Part shown: positions 8,598-17,571 of the stretch, in pieces | Numbering within the stretch: position 1 is the stretch's first letter | Layout: the number at the start of each line of letters is the position of its first letter | DNA from: a virus | Strand: one strand, 5' to 3' | DNA: 22,707 bases | Virus record (IMG/VR): IMGVR_UViG_3300033388_003690 | Coordinates: 1-22,707 of that record | Program-made: the position numbers and the translations under genes | Notes under the pieces: model-generated | What the model was told of the DNA's origin: nothing | What the model saw: only the letters and a program-made list of their open reading frames with translations | Databases searched by the model: none

Positions 8598-10562
8598 TTA
8601 AAAACCGTTATTAGCAGTGTATGTTGTGCTAACTTGGAACAATTGTTTTTCACCACCTGGATCTGTTGTTGTATCTGTAGACAGTGTTACGTTTGCATAA
8701 AAACCTTTTATACCAGCTATTTGCTCTTGACCAAAGTTTACTTCACCTGCGTTAAGTCTTGAATTATTACTTAAGCTAGCTACGTATTTATTTTCTTTTC
8801 TATTAAATCCTTCATAGTATTTATTTATAAAATTTGGATTAGATGTTCCAAAAACAGCTGGATAATCACTATTATTTACAAACAAACTAAAAGAAAGTTG
8901 AGCAAACTGCGCTATATCTAAATCTTGATTAACTACTAATATTCCAGTTGCTGGATCATAACTGTCTACAATTGTACCTAAAGCAACACCTAGCCCAGTA
9001 ACAGTGGAACCTACGGGTATTATAATTTGATTTGAATTATCATATATTCCAGATACGTTTTGTATAACTACAGTTGTAGTTGTTGAAGCTGCGTTAGCAG
9101 TTGCAGTTGCTTGAATATACGTATATTCACCTTCTTGATAACTAGGTATAGCACCTGTAGAATCAAAAGTCTCTATCCATGTTTGTGATGTTGTTGAAAA
9201 ATCATAACCTTTTGGATCTGATGTAATACCTGATCTATCTAATTGCCAGCCACTACTACCTTCATAAGATATAGTTAAGAAAGATTTAGATTTAACAGGA
9301 TTATCATTAACTACAAAGCTAACAGACGCTGGATATCTTCTACCATAAAAACTAGCTCTAGGTTCAGTTGGTGCATAGTGTTTATATAAACCTGAAGAAG
9401 CACCAAAAAACATTTTTAAATCACTTGTATATGTTCTTGGTGGTGATATAGTAACTTGATTTGTACCAGCGTCAAAACCAATAACAGTTCCAAGATTTGT
9501 AAGAGGTGTTGGACATGGTGCACTTAAACAACCAGTTACTTTCATGCCAGGAACTATATCACCGCTTACAGCTGTTAATTGAAATACAGTCATTGGTTGA
9601 GGTGCAGCTGCATTTCCAACTGTTTGTCCAAAAGCAAGTGTACTATCTAACGTTTTAACAGAGTAAAATTCATTTCTTAAGCTAAACATTTGATCTGGTT
9701 CGTAATCAAAAAAGCTAACCCAACCATTATATTTGCTATCATAAGATAACGTATAGAAGTTTCGCTCGTCTTTATTTAAAACTGGGTTACCCTGTAAAGA
9801 AGTTACATATTGTTTATTATGAACATCATAACCGCCAATAACATATCCTTCACTTATAGAATTATCAATAACTTCTAAAGATGTTCTAAAGAAATTCTTC
9901 ATGCCAAAATAAGATATTTCACTTATTCCAGAGCCATTTAATTCTAAAATAACATTATTATTTTTATCAGAAAAATATTGACTATATCCGTATTGAGCAA
10001 AACTTTCTGGATTTTTACTTATACCATATTCACCTATGTAAGGTTGCAAAGTGCCTATAACTAAATTACTTGAAGTAACAGCTCCGCCACCTTCAGCAGC
10101 ATATATAGCATCTTTATCAATAAGAGCTCTACTAACCTTTAGTTCTTGAAATACATTTAAATTTGAATCAGAAGCATAAAGTTTTTGTATTGAGCCATTT
10201 GAGGGATCTGCTGATTTAGTAATATCTTCACCTATAGAAAAAACATTGCTTTGATTTATACCTGTTCTTGAATTAAATATACCAGAGTATATTAAAGAGT
10301 TTCCTAAAAAAGACGCATCAGTTTCTTCCTCAACTATATAAGCTTTAACTCCAAAGTCAACAGAGGTATTATTGTAACCACCTGTTATTCTAGATTCTTC
10401 AATAACCCAGTTATTTTCGTCTACAGTACCAGGAACTACTTCATAACCGCCTAAATCTTCAGGTATACCTCTAGAACCGTTCCATATAGGCATCTCCGAA
10501 CCATTATTGGTTTTATGAAGAGTAAATGTGTTAAAGTATTTTATTTCAATTACAGCACCCAT
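8598..10562 (-). CDS. Tail-tip (muzzle-like) structural protein with inserted beta domains
   Basis: This 654-residue, beta-rich protein has Asn/Ser/Thr/Tyr-rich composition and no membrane segment. A conserved-looking core includes YNGWVSFFDYEPD (278-290), NEFYSVK (297-303), GLYKHYAP (391-398), a FYGRRY..SVSFVVND block (405-420), SFLTISYEGSSGW (427-439) and a C-terminal GIKGFYANV (617-625). I associate this set with the distal tail (muzzle) protein of crAss-like and marine podoviruses. Two beta domains (about 322-388 and 484-561) interrupt this core and resemble the repeats in the upstream 1617-residue gene. The ATG at 10562 follows an AT-only leader, 26 bases after the upstream stop. It is likely part of the tail tip that contacts the cell. 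The name is from recognition; the structural role is fairly sure. Confidence 0.72.
   Translation of the reverse strand: MGAVIEIKYFNTFTLHKTNNGSEMPIWNGSRGIPEDLGGYEVVPGTVDENNWVIEESRITGGYNNTSVDFGVKAYIVEEETDASFLGNSLIYSGIFNSRTGINQSNVFSIGEDITKSADPSNGSIQKLYASDSNLNVFQELKVSRALIDKDAIYAAEGGGAVTSSNLVIGTLQPYIGEYGISKNPESFAQYGYSQYFSDKNNNVILELNGSGISEISYFGMKNFFRTSLEVIDNSISEGYVIGGYDVHNKQYVTSLQGNPVLNKDERNFYTLSYDSKYNGWVSFFDYEPDQMFSLRNEFYSVKTLDSTLAFGQTVGNAAAPQPMTVFQLTAVSGDIVPGMKVTGCLSAPCPTPLTNLGTVIGFDAGTNQVTISPPRTYTSDLKMFFGASSGLYKHYAPTEPRASFYGRRYPASVSFVVNDNPVKSKSFLTISYEGSSGWQLDRSGITSDPKGYDFSTTSQTWIETFDSTGAIPSYQEGEYTYIQATATANAASTTTTVVIQNVSGIYDNSNQIIIPVGSTVTGLGVALGTIVDSYDPATGILVVNQDLDIAQFAQLSFSLFVNNSDYPAVFGTSNPNFINKYYEGFNRKENKYVASLSNNSRLNAGEVNFGQEQIAGIKGFYANVTLSTDTTTDPGGEKQLFQVSTTYTANNGF
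8880..9113 (-). repeat. Dispersed beta-domain, copy 7 (residues 484-561 of the 654-residue protein)
   Basis: The core reads IIIPVGSTVTGLGVALGT, then IVDSYDP, a short turn, ILVVNQ and a final LSFSLF strand. This is the clearest copy of the pattern 'hydrophobic-x-GxxVxGxG....GT-x-V....D....V-x-L/V......LxF' shared with the other copies. It begins after the EGEYTYIQ segment and ends before NNSDYPAVFG. Confidence 0.6.
9402..9599 (-). repeat. Dispersed beta-domain, copy 6 (residues 322-388 of the 654-residue protein)
   Basis: The core reads SGDIVPGMKVTG, a Cys-flanked loop (CLSAPC), NLGTVIGFD, NQVTISP and a closing LKMFFG strand. It separates NEFYSVK from GLYKHYAP, two pieces that look as if they belong next to each other. 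The two cysteines in the loop are peculiar to this copy. Confidence 0.6.
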
Positions 10563-10588
10563 GTTTATTATTATTACTTATTTTTTTA

Positions 10589-13500
10589 TTAAGTTACTAC
10601 AGCCCACGTATATTGATCTAATCCAAACTGTTCAGCATTAGCACTTATCTCTAATACACCACCTGGTGCTGATAAAATAGTTCCAGCCGAGCCAGGTGTT
10701 GGAACAACTGCATATGGTGAAACTCTCTCTGTCATTCCTGGTACACAATATGCTGGCGCTCCTAAAGGATTGAAATTACACTCAGCCGGCGTGCCATCTG
10801 TGCCAGCATTATATGGAACACCAGAAGGAAATGGCCAAACTTGAGAATACCTGCATGGTTGAGATCCACCAACACCACCATTAAACCACTCGTCAAAAGC
10901 AGCTACTTCAGTACCTCCAAATTTTAATTGTTGTATTCCAGTATTTTTATTTGCAAAATCAACTTGTAACACATTGTTTTCGTCAGCTAAATTTTCAACT
11001 AAACCTGAGTTCCAAGCACCAATAGGCGACCAAGTAGTACTGTGTCCAACAGGTGAGTTAGGAACACCTCCAAAATAACTGTAAAAATATAAAAAGCTGG
11101 AATAGCTAAAAGGTCCGTTATATATATACCAACCTTGAGACTCAGTAGGTCCACTTGTTACTTCAAAGAAGGTTACAAATTGAAAAGCTAAACTTGGAGT
11201 AGCTGTATTGTACCAATTTGGATTATAATTAGGAGAATCTGGTGGCAAGCTAATATCTCTAGTTAAAACTATTTTTTGATAAACATTTTCAACCGTAACA
11301 CCCATGTTTATTATTATATCTACTTCATCTGCAAAACTACCTCCTCCAGCATCTTGTACTTTTATTGTTAGATAATATGTTTCTACAGGAAGCGTGTTTA
11401 TAGCATTATTTACTAAGTTCCAAGTACCGTCTACGTTACCAGTTAGAGAAGTAGGTTGTATTATAAAAAAGTCAACCTCAGGACCATCTACAGATCCTTG
11501 GGTTTGAGAAATTATAGTACAATCACCGGCATTAAATATGCCTGAAAGTGGAAAAGTAGTATTAGCACTTCCATTTTGAGCTTCTATAGATGTTATAATT
11601 TCAGTCGCAGGAGTTGCTGTAAAAGTTTGACCATTAGTAGGCGTTGATATTGTAGGCGCTACATTTTGTAAAGCAATTTGTTCTTCAAAAATTGTTTCTA
11701 ATCCATTTACAACAGCTCTAAATGTAAAATTAAAAATTCTAGTATCTGGAACATAATTGTAAAATATTGTATCAAAGTATTGACTTGTAGTTTTTACATT
11801 GAATAAGTTACTAGAAGCAACTTGTGTTAGTACAAAATAATTGTTAACAAGTTGACCCAGGTTATCAAAAACACTAACTATTTCTAATGTTTCATCAATA
11901 TCAGCGTTGGGTACTATTTGACCAAAATTATCTAAAATACTAAAAGGAGCTGCAAATATTTCACCTCCTGAAGCAAGATCCTCAGCAAAAGGACTAGGAT
12001 TTAAACTACTAAGACTAGCCCCACCAGATTGACCATCTATTACAGCATTATTTATGTCTGATATTAAACCACTAGTAGATGACTCCCAGAATATATCTAA
12101 TAAACTTTCAACAGGTTCTGTTTCATAAACAGCAAGATATTGAAGTCCAGGCGTAGCGTCATTAACAATAGTTATTGGTTGATCTAAACTTACACTAACC
12201 GGTTTATTTACTTTTATTCTAGCTGGATTATAAAATTCTATGGTAACACCGTTAGAAATATTTATAACATTATTTAATGTTAAAACTGGATTAGGAGTAG
12301 CAGTAGCATCTATGTTTGTTATAACAGTTCCGGCAGGTATACTTGTTGCTGAAGCTGGATTTATAATTAAATCACCTACGGTTATTACAGGAGCAGGTGA
12401 ACCTATCGATGCAACTTCTACTTGATTACTAATTGAAGCTGCCGCTGTTGTTGTTGTTAAAACTAACTGTTCAGCAGTATAACCAGGAGTCTCAATTACT
12501 AAATCATCTGGAAAACCTGAACCTAAAACTTTGTCGCCTGGATTTATCGTAGCAGTATCACCAGCAACACTAGCTAATAATATTATATCAGTAGTACTAG
12601 CAACAGCAACTTGAGCACTTACTGTATCATAATTAGTTGTAGATATTTGACCTATTTTAGCGTGTGTACTTATTCTTGCTATTAGAGGGTTTGACTCTAA
12701 ATCATAAAATTGTGGAAAATAATCTGGTCTCGGCGCGTCGTCACCTATGGGTGTATAATCAAATAAATCTCTAACAGTTGATATAGTAGAAACTATATCA
12801 TTAAATCTTTCAGGGTAATATTGTTTATTAGAACTACCTAGATCAGTCGTAGGGTCAATTAAATTATCTGTGTTTTCAACTCGGCCAAATAATTTTACAG
12901 AACTTCTAAATTGTCTTTGCTCTGGTCCAACTTCATTTAAATCTCTTGGAACTTTGTTAATATTATCATTTATTAAAACAATATGAGATGTCGTGCCAAG
13001 CTCTAATGTAGGATCAGATGGATAAGATGCCATTATACCTGGTAAGTATACATTGTAATATTCTTGCTCTGTTTGTTTAACAACCACTTTATAAGAATAC
13101 CAACCTAATGGATTATAAGATGGTGAGGTAGGATCACCATTATAAACGCCAGGCGTTCCAGTTTCCGCGTTAAACGTTGAATCTATAGTTTGATTAAGCA
13201 AAAGCTTAATAGAATTACCAGGCCATTGAGATGGTACTATAGCCTCATCTATATATGGAGAGTAAATAGTAGAACCTGAAAAAGGTATTCCATTTACAGT
13301 TATTGTATCTTTATTATTTGAAAGTATAACAGAAGATGATCTACCGTATCTATCTGATAAAACAATACCTACTTGATAATTTCTATTTGATTTAACACTG
13401 TGGTTAGGATATTCTATAATACTAGTAGTTTTAGATGTATCTGATCCAGGTTGAAATAAAACAATATCAGCAGCAACTAAATTAGTAACAGCGTTGGTTA

Positions 13501-15442
13501 ATACAATATCCCAGTCACCGGGAGTTACCGCGTTTGGAGTTACAGAAACAACTTGAGTATCCGTTGGTATAATACCTGTGCCTACAACCAATGTTATAAA
13601 ATCACCTACATTAGGTGGCACAGTTCCTTTACGTATCGTTATAGTAGTTCCATTATAAGGACCACCAATAATATCTGCTTCTTCTGTTTTCAAATCAAAG
13701 TCTGATTTTGCAGAAACAGAAACATTGTAATTTAAAAACTTAGGTGGAGTATGTTTGTCTTGAAAATTACCGTATATAACCCTATTTCCTGAAACTTCTT
13801 GAGCTAAAGCTTTTACAGGAACTTTATCGTAAACTCTAATTAAATCTTTTTCTGGAAGTGTTTTAAATGGTTTTTTAGACTGATAATCAAAAACAAAATA
13901 ATCAGGATTATTTATATTTAAAACAACATTATCTACTAATGTTTGAGCTATATCAACTTCAATATCACCACCACTAGAAGGATTATTTGGATTTATTGGA
14001 TCAAATGAAACAACAACTGGTTTACCTGTTATACCAAAACCACTTACTATTCCACCTATTGGAACACCACCTTCTAAATTATCTACTGTTATAGTTGTGC
14101 TAGCTGTAACAGCTCCATCAACAGTAACAGTACCAGCTGATTGCTCTACATCAGCTATAACAACATTATCTATAACCTTTACAGCGGTAGAATCTGACTC
14201 CTTATATAATATATCTATTTCTTTTACTTTTAAACTATCTCGTAAATTATAGTTCTTAAAAGGTAGTGGTATTCTAAGCTTGATGTCGTTTACTTTATTT
14301 TTCATAAAAGAAACAACAGTACTTCTATACGTATCACTTTGATCCTCTATTTCGTTTAGATTATCTTTTTTAACATATAAAAAATAACCGTCTTGTTCTG
14401 GTATAAAAGCAGCTTGTGTAAATGGAGCAAATAAAGAATATTCGTTATCTTCAAATTTAAATCTATAACTAAATCTAGAAAATTTATCTTCTAAAAAATC
14501 TGGATCACCAGCAAAACTAGGATTATAATATGGATTAGGATTTAAAATAATATCACTTAATGTTGTTAAATCTGGAAATACACCACCTACTATAGTAAAT
14601 GTCCATACAGAAGTTACAGGATCATAAACAGCAGTATCAAGTGTCGCGCCAGATATAATAACTAATTCACCAGTGTCAAAAGTTGTATAACCTATTGTTG
14701 CGGCTGTTGGATATGAACCTCCAGGTTCAACTATATCACCAACAAAACTGTTAACATCTACAGTAGTAGCTCCAGCAGCCACTGGACTATCGACATTACC
14801 ATAACCACCATTTGGATAACTTTTTGAAACAACGTCTTTCATTGTTGATTCATAGTCATTATCATTAGGAGATAAATAACTTTCGTCATATAAATCAATA
14901 CAGTTGTAAGGATTATACTTAGCAACACTTATTTGATCTTCTGTTGTGTAATAATTTACATTTGCTTTAGCTTGACTAATATTTATAACTCTTGGTTGAT
15001 TTCTATTATCTGTCCAAAAAAGTAAATTCTCTAAAACATTTGATCCATATATAGGGTTTTCTCTTGAAAAATTTAAAAAAGACCCTTCAACAAGTATTGT
15101 AGACGTTTCGGTTTGAGAATTATATTGAATTATAAAATTATTAGCATTTGGAGAATATCTAATGTTTGGTTTATCAAACCAGTCTGTCCAAAACAAATAA
15201 ACATCACTTGTTTCGTTGTTAACACAATGACCTATACAATATAAATCGCTAACACCAGTTAAATCATCAATGTCTAATACATTAACATTACCTAAAATGT
15301 TTTCAAGAGATCCAGCGTTTTCTGTTTCAGAAGCACTTACTTGAACGTTTTTAGCAGTTCTATATTCTCCGTTTGGCATCAAACGAGAATCTAAGTCCTG
15401 ATTCATCTTGGACTTTATAAATGTATTTATAGATTTAGCCAT
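10589..15442 (-). CDS. Large multidomain tail protein (nozzle/stabilisation-type N-terminus, beta-domain repeats)
   Basis: This is a 1617-residue protein. Residues 12-50 (KMNQDLDSRLMPNGEYRTAK, then NVQVS..ET and LENILGN) form a start block I recall from tail nozzle/stabilisation proteins of marine podoviruses. Next come propeller-like strands with LFWTDW and LLFWTDNRNQPRVIN (140-154). Degenerate beta domains occur at about 217-302, 435-510, 594-664 and, in tandem, 942-1071. An Ig/cadherin-like segment spans about 1262-1382. The C-terminal 200 residues are aromatic- and Gly/Pro-rich with cysteines at about 1530, 1555 and 1566, suiting an exposed, possibly receptor-binding tip. No membrane segment or signal peptide is seen. 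The ATG is 6 bases after the upstream stop. A tail component is near certain; the exact part is inferred. Confidence 0.75.
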   Translation of the reverse strand: MAKSINTFIKSKMNQDLDSRLMPNGEYRTAKNVQVSASETENAGSLENILGNVNVLDIDDLTGVSDLYCIGHCVNNETSDVYLFWTDWFDKPNIRYSPNANNFIIQYNSQTETSTILVEGSFLNFSRENPIYGSNVLENLLFWTDNRNQPRVINISQAKANVNYYTTEDQISVAKYNPYNCIDLYDESYLSPNDNDYESTMKDVVSKSYPNGGYGNVDSPVAAGATTVDVNSFVGDIVEPGGSYPTAATIGYTTFDTGELVIISGATLDTAVYDPVTSVWTFTIVGGVFPDLTTLSDIILNPNPYYNPSFAGDPDFLEDKFSRFSYRFKFEDNEYSLFAPFTQAAFIPEQDGYFLYVKKDNLNEIEDQSDTYRSTVVSFMKNKVNDIKLRIPLPFKNYNLRDSLKVKEIDILYKESDSTAVKVIDNVVIADVEQSAGTVTVDGAVTASTTITVDNLEGGVPIGGIVSGFGITGKPVVVSFDPINPNNPSSGGDIEVDIAQTLVDNVVLNINNPDYFVFDYQSKKPFKTLPEKDLIRVYDKVPVKALAQEVSGNRVIYGNFQDKHTPPKFLNYNVSVSAKSDFDLKTEEADIIGGPYNGTTITIRKGTVPPNVGDFITLVVGTGIIPTDTQVVSVTPNAVTPGDWDIVLTNAVTNLVAADIVLFQPGSDTSKTTSIIEYPNHSVKSNRNYQVGIVLSDRYGRSSSVILSNNKDTITVNGIPFSGSTIYSPYIDEAIVPSQWPGNSIKLLLNQTIDSTFNAETGTPGVYNGDPTSPSYNPLGWYSYKVVVKQTEQEYYNVYLPGIMASYPSDPTLELGTTSHIVLINDNINKVPRDLNEVGPEQRQFRSSVKLFGRVENTDNLIDPTTDLGSSNKQYYPERFNDIVSTISTVRDLFDYTPIGDDAPRPDYFPQFYDLESNPLIARISTHAKIGQISTTNYDTVSAQVAVASTTDIILLASVAGDTATINPGDKVLGSGFPDDLVIETPGYTAEQLVLTTTTAAASISNQVEVASIGSPAPVITVGDLIINPASATSIPAGTVITNIDATATPNPVLTLNNVINISNGVTIEFYNPARIKVNKPVSVSLDQPITIVNDATPGLQYLAVYETEPVESLLDIFWESSTSGLISDINNAVIDGQSGGASLSSLNPSPFAEDLASGGEIFAAPFSILDNFGQIVPNADIDETLEIVSVFDNLGQLVNNYFVLTQVASSNLFNVKTTSQYFDTIFYNYVPDTRIFNFTFRAVVNGLETIFEEQIALQNVAPTISTPTNGQTFTATPATEIITSIEAQNGSANTTFPLSGIFNAGDCTIISQTQGSVDGPEVDFFIIQPTSLTGNVDGTWNLVNNAINTLPVETYYLTIKVQDAGGGSFADEVDIIINMGVTVENVYQKIVLTRDISLPPDSPNYNPNWYNTATPSLAFQFVTFFEVTSGPTESQGWYIYNGPFSYSSFLYFYSYFGGVPNSPVGHSTTWSPIGAWNSGLVENLADENNVLQVDFANKNTGIQQLKFGGTEVAAFDEWFNGGVGGSQPCRYSQVWPFPSGVPYNAGTDGTPAECNFNPLGAPAYCVPGMTERVSPYAVVPTPGSAGTILSAPGGVLEISANAEQFGLDQYTWAVVT
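12230..12430 (-). repeat. Dispersed beta-domain, copy 5 (residues 1005-1071)
   Basis: The core reads VITVGDLIINPASATSIPAG, then TVITNID, PVLTLNN and a final VTIEFY strand. It follows copy 4 with no linker, forming a tandem pair in the 1617-residue tail protein. Confidence 0.5.
12431..12619 (-). repeat. Dispersed beta-domain, copy 4 (residues 942-1004)
   Basis: The core reads ASTTDIILLASVAGD, TINPGDKVLGSGFPDD, LVIETPG, QLVLTTTTAAA and a closing strand running into the next copy. The 'PGDKVLGSGFPDD' piece matches the GxxVxGxG pattern best among the copies of this gene. Confidence 0.55.
13451..13663 (-). repeat. Dispersed beta-domain, copy 3 (residues 594-664)
   Basis: The core reads NGTTITIRKGTVPPNVGDFI, a short GTGIIPTDTQVVSV segment, then WDIVLTN and ADIVLF. 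It shares the 'VGD....G.GI...T.VV.V' order with the other copies. It interrupts a sequence otherwise concerned with framework strands. Confidence 0.5.
13913..14140 (-). repeat. Dispersed beta-domain, copy 2 (residues 435-510)
   Basis: The core reads ASTTITVDNLEGGVPIGGIV, SGFGITGKPVVVSFDP, a NPNNPSSGG loop, DIEVDIAQ and VVLNI. The 'STTITV' lead-in strand and 'G..VSGFGI' turn match copy 7 of the neighbouring gene. Confidence 0.55.
14537..14794 (-). repeat. Dispersed beta-domain, possible copy 1 (residues 217-302)
   Basis: The segment begins AAGATTVDVNSFVGD and continues with a longer loop, then TGELVIISGATLD, VYDPVTSVWTFTIVGGVF and SDIIL. It has the lead-in 'ATTVDV' strand and the closing strand, but the GxxVxGxG turn is weak. 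This is the least certain member. Confidence 0.35.
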
Positions 15443-15448
15443 TAAATT

Positions 15449-16687
15449 CTAGTGTTTTATCCATTTAGATTTACCTCTCATAACTTGGGTAAATTCTTCT
15501 AGTTTGATATTAGATAATCTTATTTTAGCATTACGCAATGCAGCGTATCTATCTTTTTTGTAACGCATAACTACATATTCTGGTACTCCAGCTCTAGTTG
15601 ACAACAAGTTGTATGAAATGCTTTTATACATAGCTTCTTCAGCCATTTTTGGAACTTTAGTATCTAAGTCATAAGCTAATCCATCTGATATGTATTCTAA
15701 TACTACAAGCTTATTGACACAGTTGCTAGAAAAAGTAAACTTACCCTCTCTTTCATTAATACCGAACCAACCATTTGCTTGTGAATATTGAGGATCTAAA
15801 CCATATAATCTACCCCAGTTAAATGGACCATTCATACCATAGTTTTCCCATGCCCATCCAAAATCTTCCCAGTCTCTATACCAAGTACCATTTATCAATT
15901 TAACGTTTGCATGTTTCCATCTATCTTCTGTTATCGATGTTCCTTCAGCGTTATTACCTAAACTGTCTTGTATAGGCACGCCAGCTTCGTCTTGAAGTAA
16001 ATTATAATATGTATTTGTAGTTAGGTTGTTAGTTGGATATAAAGGTCTTTTTACGCCAAAAGCATCAATGTATGACATGCTTACATAATTAACGTAGTCT
16101 TGAGGCATTATAACAGATAGTGAATCTGGAACTGTTAATTCAGATGATTTTATACTTTTTAAAGTGTCATAGCTAAATTCTTGTAGTGATCTTTTAGCAA
16201 AAAATAAAACATCAGATTTTTTAGCTGTTTGTATTAATTTACCATCACCAACGTACGCAACCATGTAATTGTCTATAATGTCATTTAAAGTAACATATTG
16301 ATAAGAACCGTAGTTGTTTTCAACAGTTTGACCAAAAGCTTTTTCATTAGCTGTTTGTCCATATTTTCCACCATCTAAAGATTTTAATTGAACAACTATA
16401 TAAGCATTAGCACCTGGCGGAGCTACTAGTTCTATTGTATTGTTTGTGACAATCATTTCAGTAACCCACTCAGACCAAGATCCAGCTAAACCTGTAGAAC
16501 TTGTATAAACTTTAAAATTATTTAAAACATATTCAGCATTTGTAGGATCCCAACTGTTAACATTGCCTAAAATTAAATCTGTATCAAATGTTGTTGGAAA
16601 TTGTTGATTTGGGTCATTTGTTCCATTTCCTCTGAATCCTTGTGATCCAGCGTAGTATTGTTGATTTGTTTCAGTTACTAAACTCAT
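15449..16687 (-). CDS. Tail connector/ring-like structural protein
   Basis: This is a 412-residue soluble protein. The N-terminal ~120 residues look like a beta sandwich (SWDPTNAEYVLNNFKVYTSS, then an IELVAPPGANAYIVVQLKS hairpin). The middle, about 130-210, contains AYVGDGKLIQTAKKSDVLFF, KRSLQEFSYDTLKSIK and VIMPQDYVNYVSMSYID. The C-terminus is basic and helical (RYAALRNAKIRLSNIKLEEF, then GKSKWIKH). I recall this middle and end from tail-connector or ring proteins of crAss-like and marine podoviruses, comparable in position to the T7 tail-tube adaptor gp11. The ATG has the TTAAATG context and follows the 271-residue gene's stop by 4 bases, so the two are probably translated together. The role is inferred from order and partial recognition. 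Confidence 0.7.
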   Translation of the reverse strand: MSLVTETNQQYYAGSQGFRGNGTNDPNQQFPTTFDTDLILGNVNSWDPTNAEYVLNNFKVYTSSTGLAGSWSEWVTEMIVTNNTIELVAPPGANAYIVVQLKSLDGGKYGQTANEKAFGQTVENNYGSYQYVTLNDIIDNYMVAYVGDGKLIQTAKKSDVLFFAKRSLQEFSYDTLKSIKSSELTVPDSLSVIMPQDYVNYVSMSYIDAFGVKRPLYPTNNLTTNTYYNLLQDEAGVPIQDSLGNNAEGTSITEDRWKHANVKLINGTWYRDWEDFGWAWENYGMNGPFNWGRLYGLDPQYSQANGWFGINEREGKFTFSSNCVNKLVVLEYISDGLAYDLDTKVPKMAEEAMYKSISYNLLSTRAGVPEYVVMRYKKDRYAALRNAKIRLSNIKLEEFTQVMRGKSKWIKH

Positions 16688-16691
16688 TTAA

Positions 16692-17507
16692 TTAAGATTT
16701 TTCGTTAGCTTCAACTTTAGCGGCTTCTTGAGCAGCTGTTTGTATTATAGTTGGATCATTTATTACAATACCAAAATACTTTAATATATTTGTTACTAAA
16801 TTTGTTTGCTCAGAAACATCTAAGCTAAAATTATTAGAAGACACTTGACTATATATATAGTTACCATATGTACCCGCTGTAAATCCCCATATTGGGTCTG
16901 ACGGTGATATAATAACACTAGCCGTAACTGAATCAGGAAGTGGAGAAGGTATAACTATGTAACCTGAACTAATATTGTAGCTTGCAGGATTAGCATAGCC
17001 ATAGTTGTAATATATAGGATATCTTGAAGTTGGTCTTGTTAGTTTAGATTTTTCTATTCTTGTATATTCTTTTTTACTAACTCTTTGAGCAACTGAGCTA
17101 ATTTGCGGGTTACCATTGTATATACATGTAACCTCACCTAGCAAATATATGGAGGGATTTAATACGCCTGTACTTGGATCTACTGTTGGATATGAAAAAC
17201 TAATACCATCGCTATAAACAGGGTTTTGACCTGGTGTAGTATTGTTTAATAATAGTGTAACCTCTTGAACAAAAGGCGCTAATCTATATGATAAATTATT
17301 AAATATATTAAAATACTCTGTATCATTTTGAGTATTGTTTTGATTTACTCTATTAACTTGGTTTCCATCTGGAAAATAAGAATTAAATATTTCAAGTTGA
17401 ACTTGTTTAGCTATGCTATTAAATTCAGCTGGAGGCGCATAACCTCTTTGCTCTTTGTTTAATATATACAAGACTGTTTGATATACTTCGTTTACGTTTA
17501 CCGCCAT
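16692..17507 (-). CDS. Tail ring/head-tail connector-like protein
   Basis: This is a 271-residue protein. The N-terminus (VNEVYQTVLYILNKEQRGY, then APPAEFNSIAKQVQLEIFNS) is a conserved-looking helical start I associate with ring proteins that sit between head and tail in crAss-like phages. Residues about 60-160 are beta-rich with a VAQRVSKKEYTRIEKSKLTR segment. The C-terminal helix (TNIL..FGI..NDPTIIQTA, then a Glu/Ala-rich tail) fits an oligomerising end. It is the first gene after the second intergenic hairpin, and its ATG lies 16 bases from the hairpin's outer stem. Alternatives are a generic neck protein or a T7 gp11-like adaptor. Neck/tail location is likely; the exact part is uncertain. 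Confidence 0.68.
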   Translation of the reverse strand: MAVNVNEVYQTVLYILNKEQRGYAPPAEFNSIAKQVQLEIFNSYFPDGNQVNRVNQNNTQNDTEYFNIFNNLSYRLAPFVQEVTLLLNNTTPGQNPVYSDGISFSYPTVDPSTGVLNPSIYLLGEVTCIYNGNPQISSVAQRVSKKEYTRIEKSKLTRPTSRYPIYYNYGYANPASYNISSGYIVIPSPLPDSVTASVIISPSDPIWGFTAGTYGNYIYSQVSSNNFSLDVSEQTNLVTNILKYFGIVINDPTIIQTAAQEAAKVEANEKS

Positions 17508-17523
17508 TTAATTCATTTTTTAT

Positions 17524-17562
17524 ATACTAAAAAGGCGGCCGAAACCGCCTATATATTAGTAT
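17524..17562 (-). terminator. Two-tier UUCG hairpin, likely intrinsic terminator
   Basis: On the minus-strand transcript the inner stem AGGCGGU/GCCGCCU (17533-17539 with 17544-17550) closes a UUCG loop. It is followed directly by a U run (complement of A at 17529-17533). An outer stem AUACUAA/UUAGUAU (17524-17530 with 17556-17562) can also form. It lies 9 bases beyond the stop of the 273-residue gene. The U run makes termination plausible; the outer stem competes with part of that run, so RNA processing is an alternative. Confidence 0.75.
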
Positions 17563-17571
17563 CACTTGTTT

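Noticed and set aside
8598-15442. Diversity-generating retroelement target in the tail proteins
   Set aside because: No reverse transcriptase and no template repeat pair is visible in the window, and the recurring protein domain is too diverged at DNA level to be a template/variable repeat pair.
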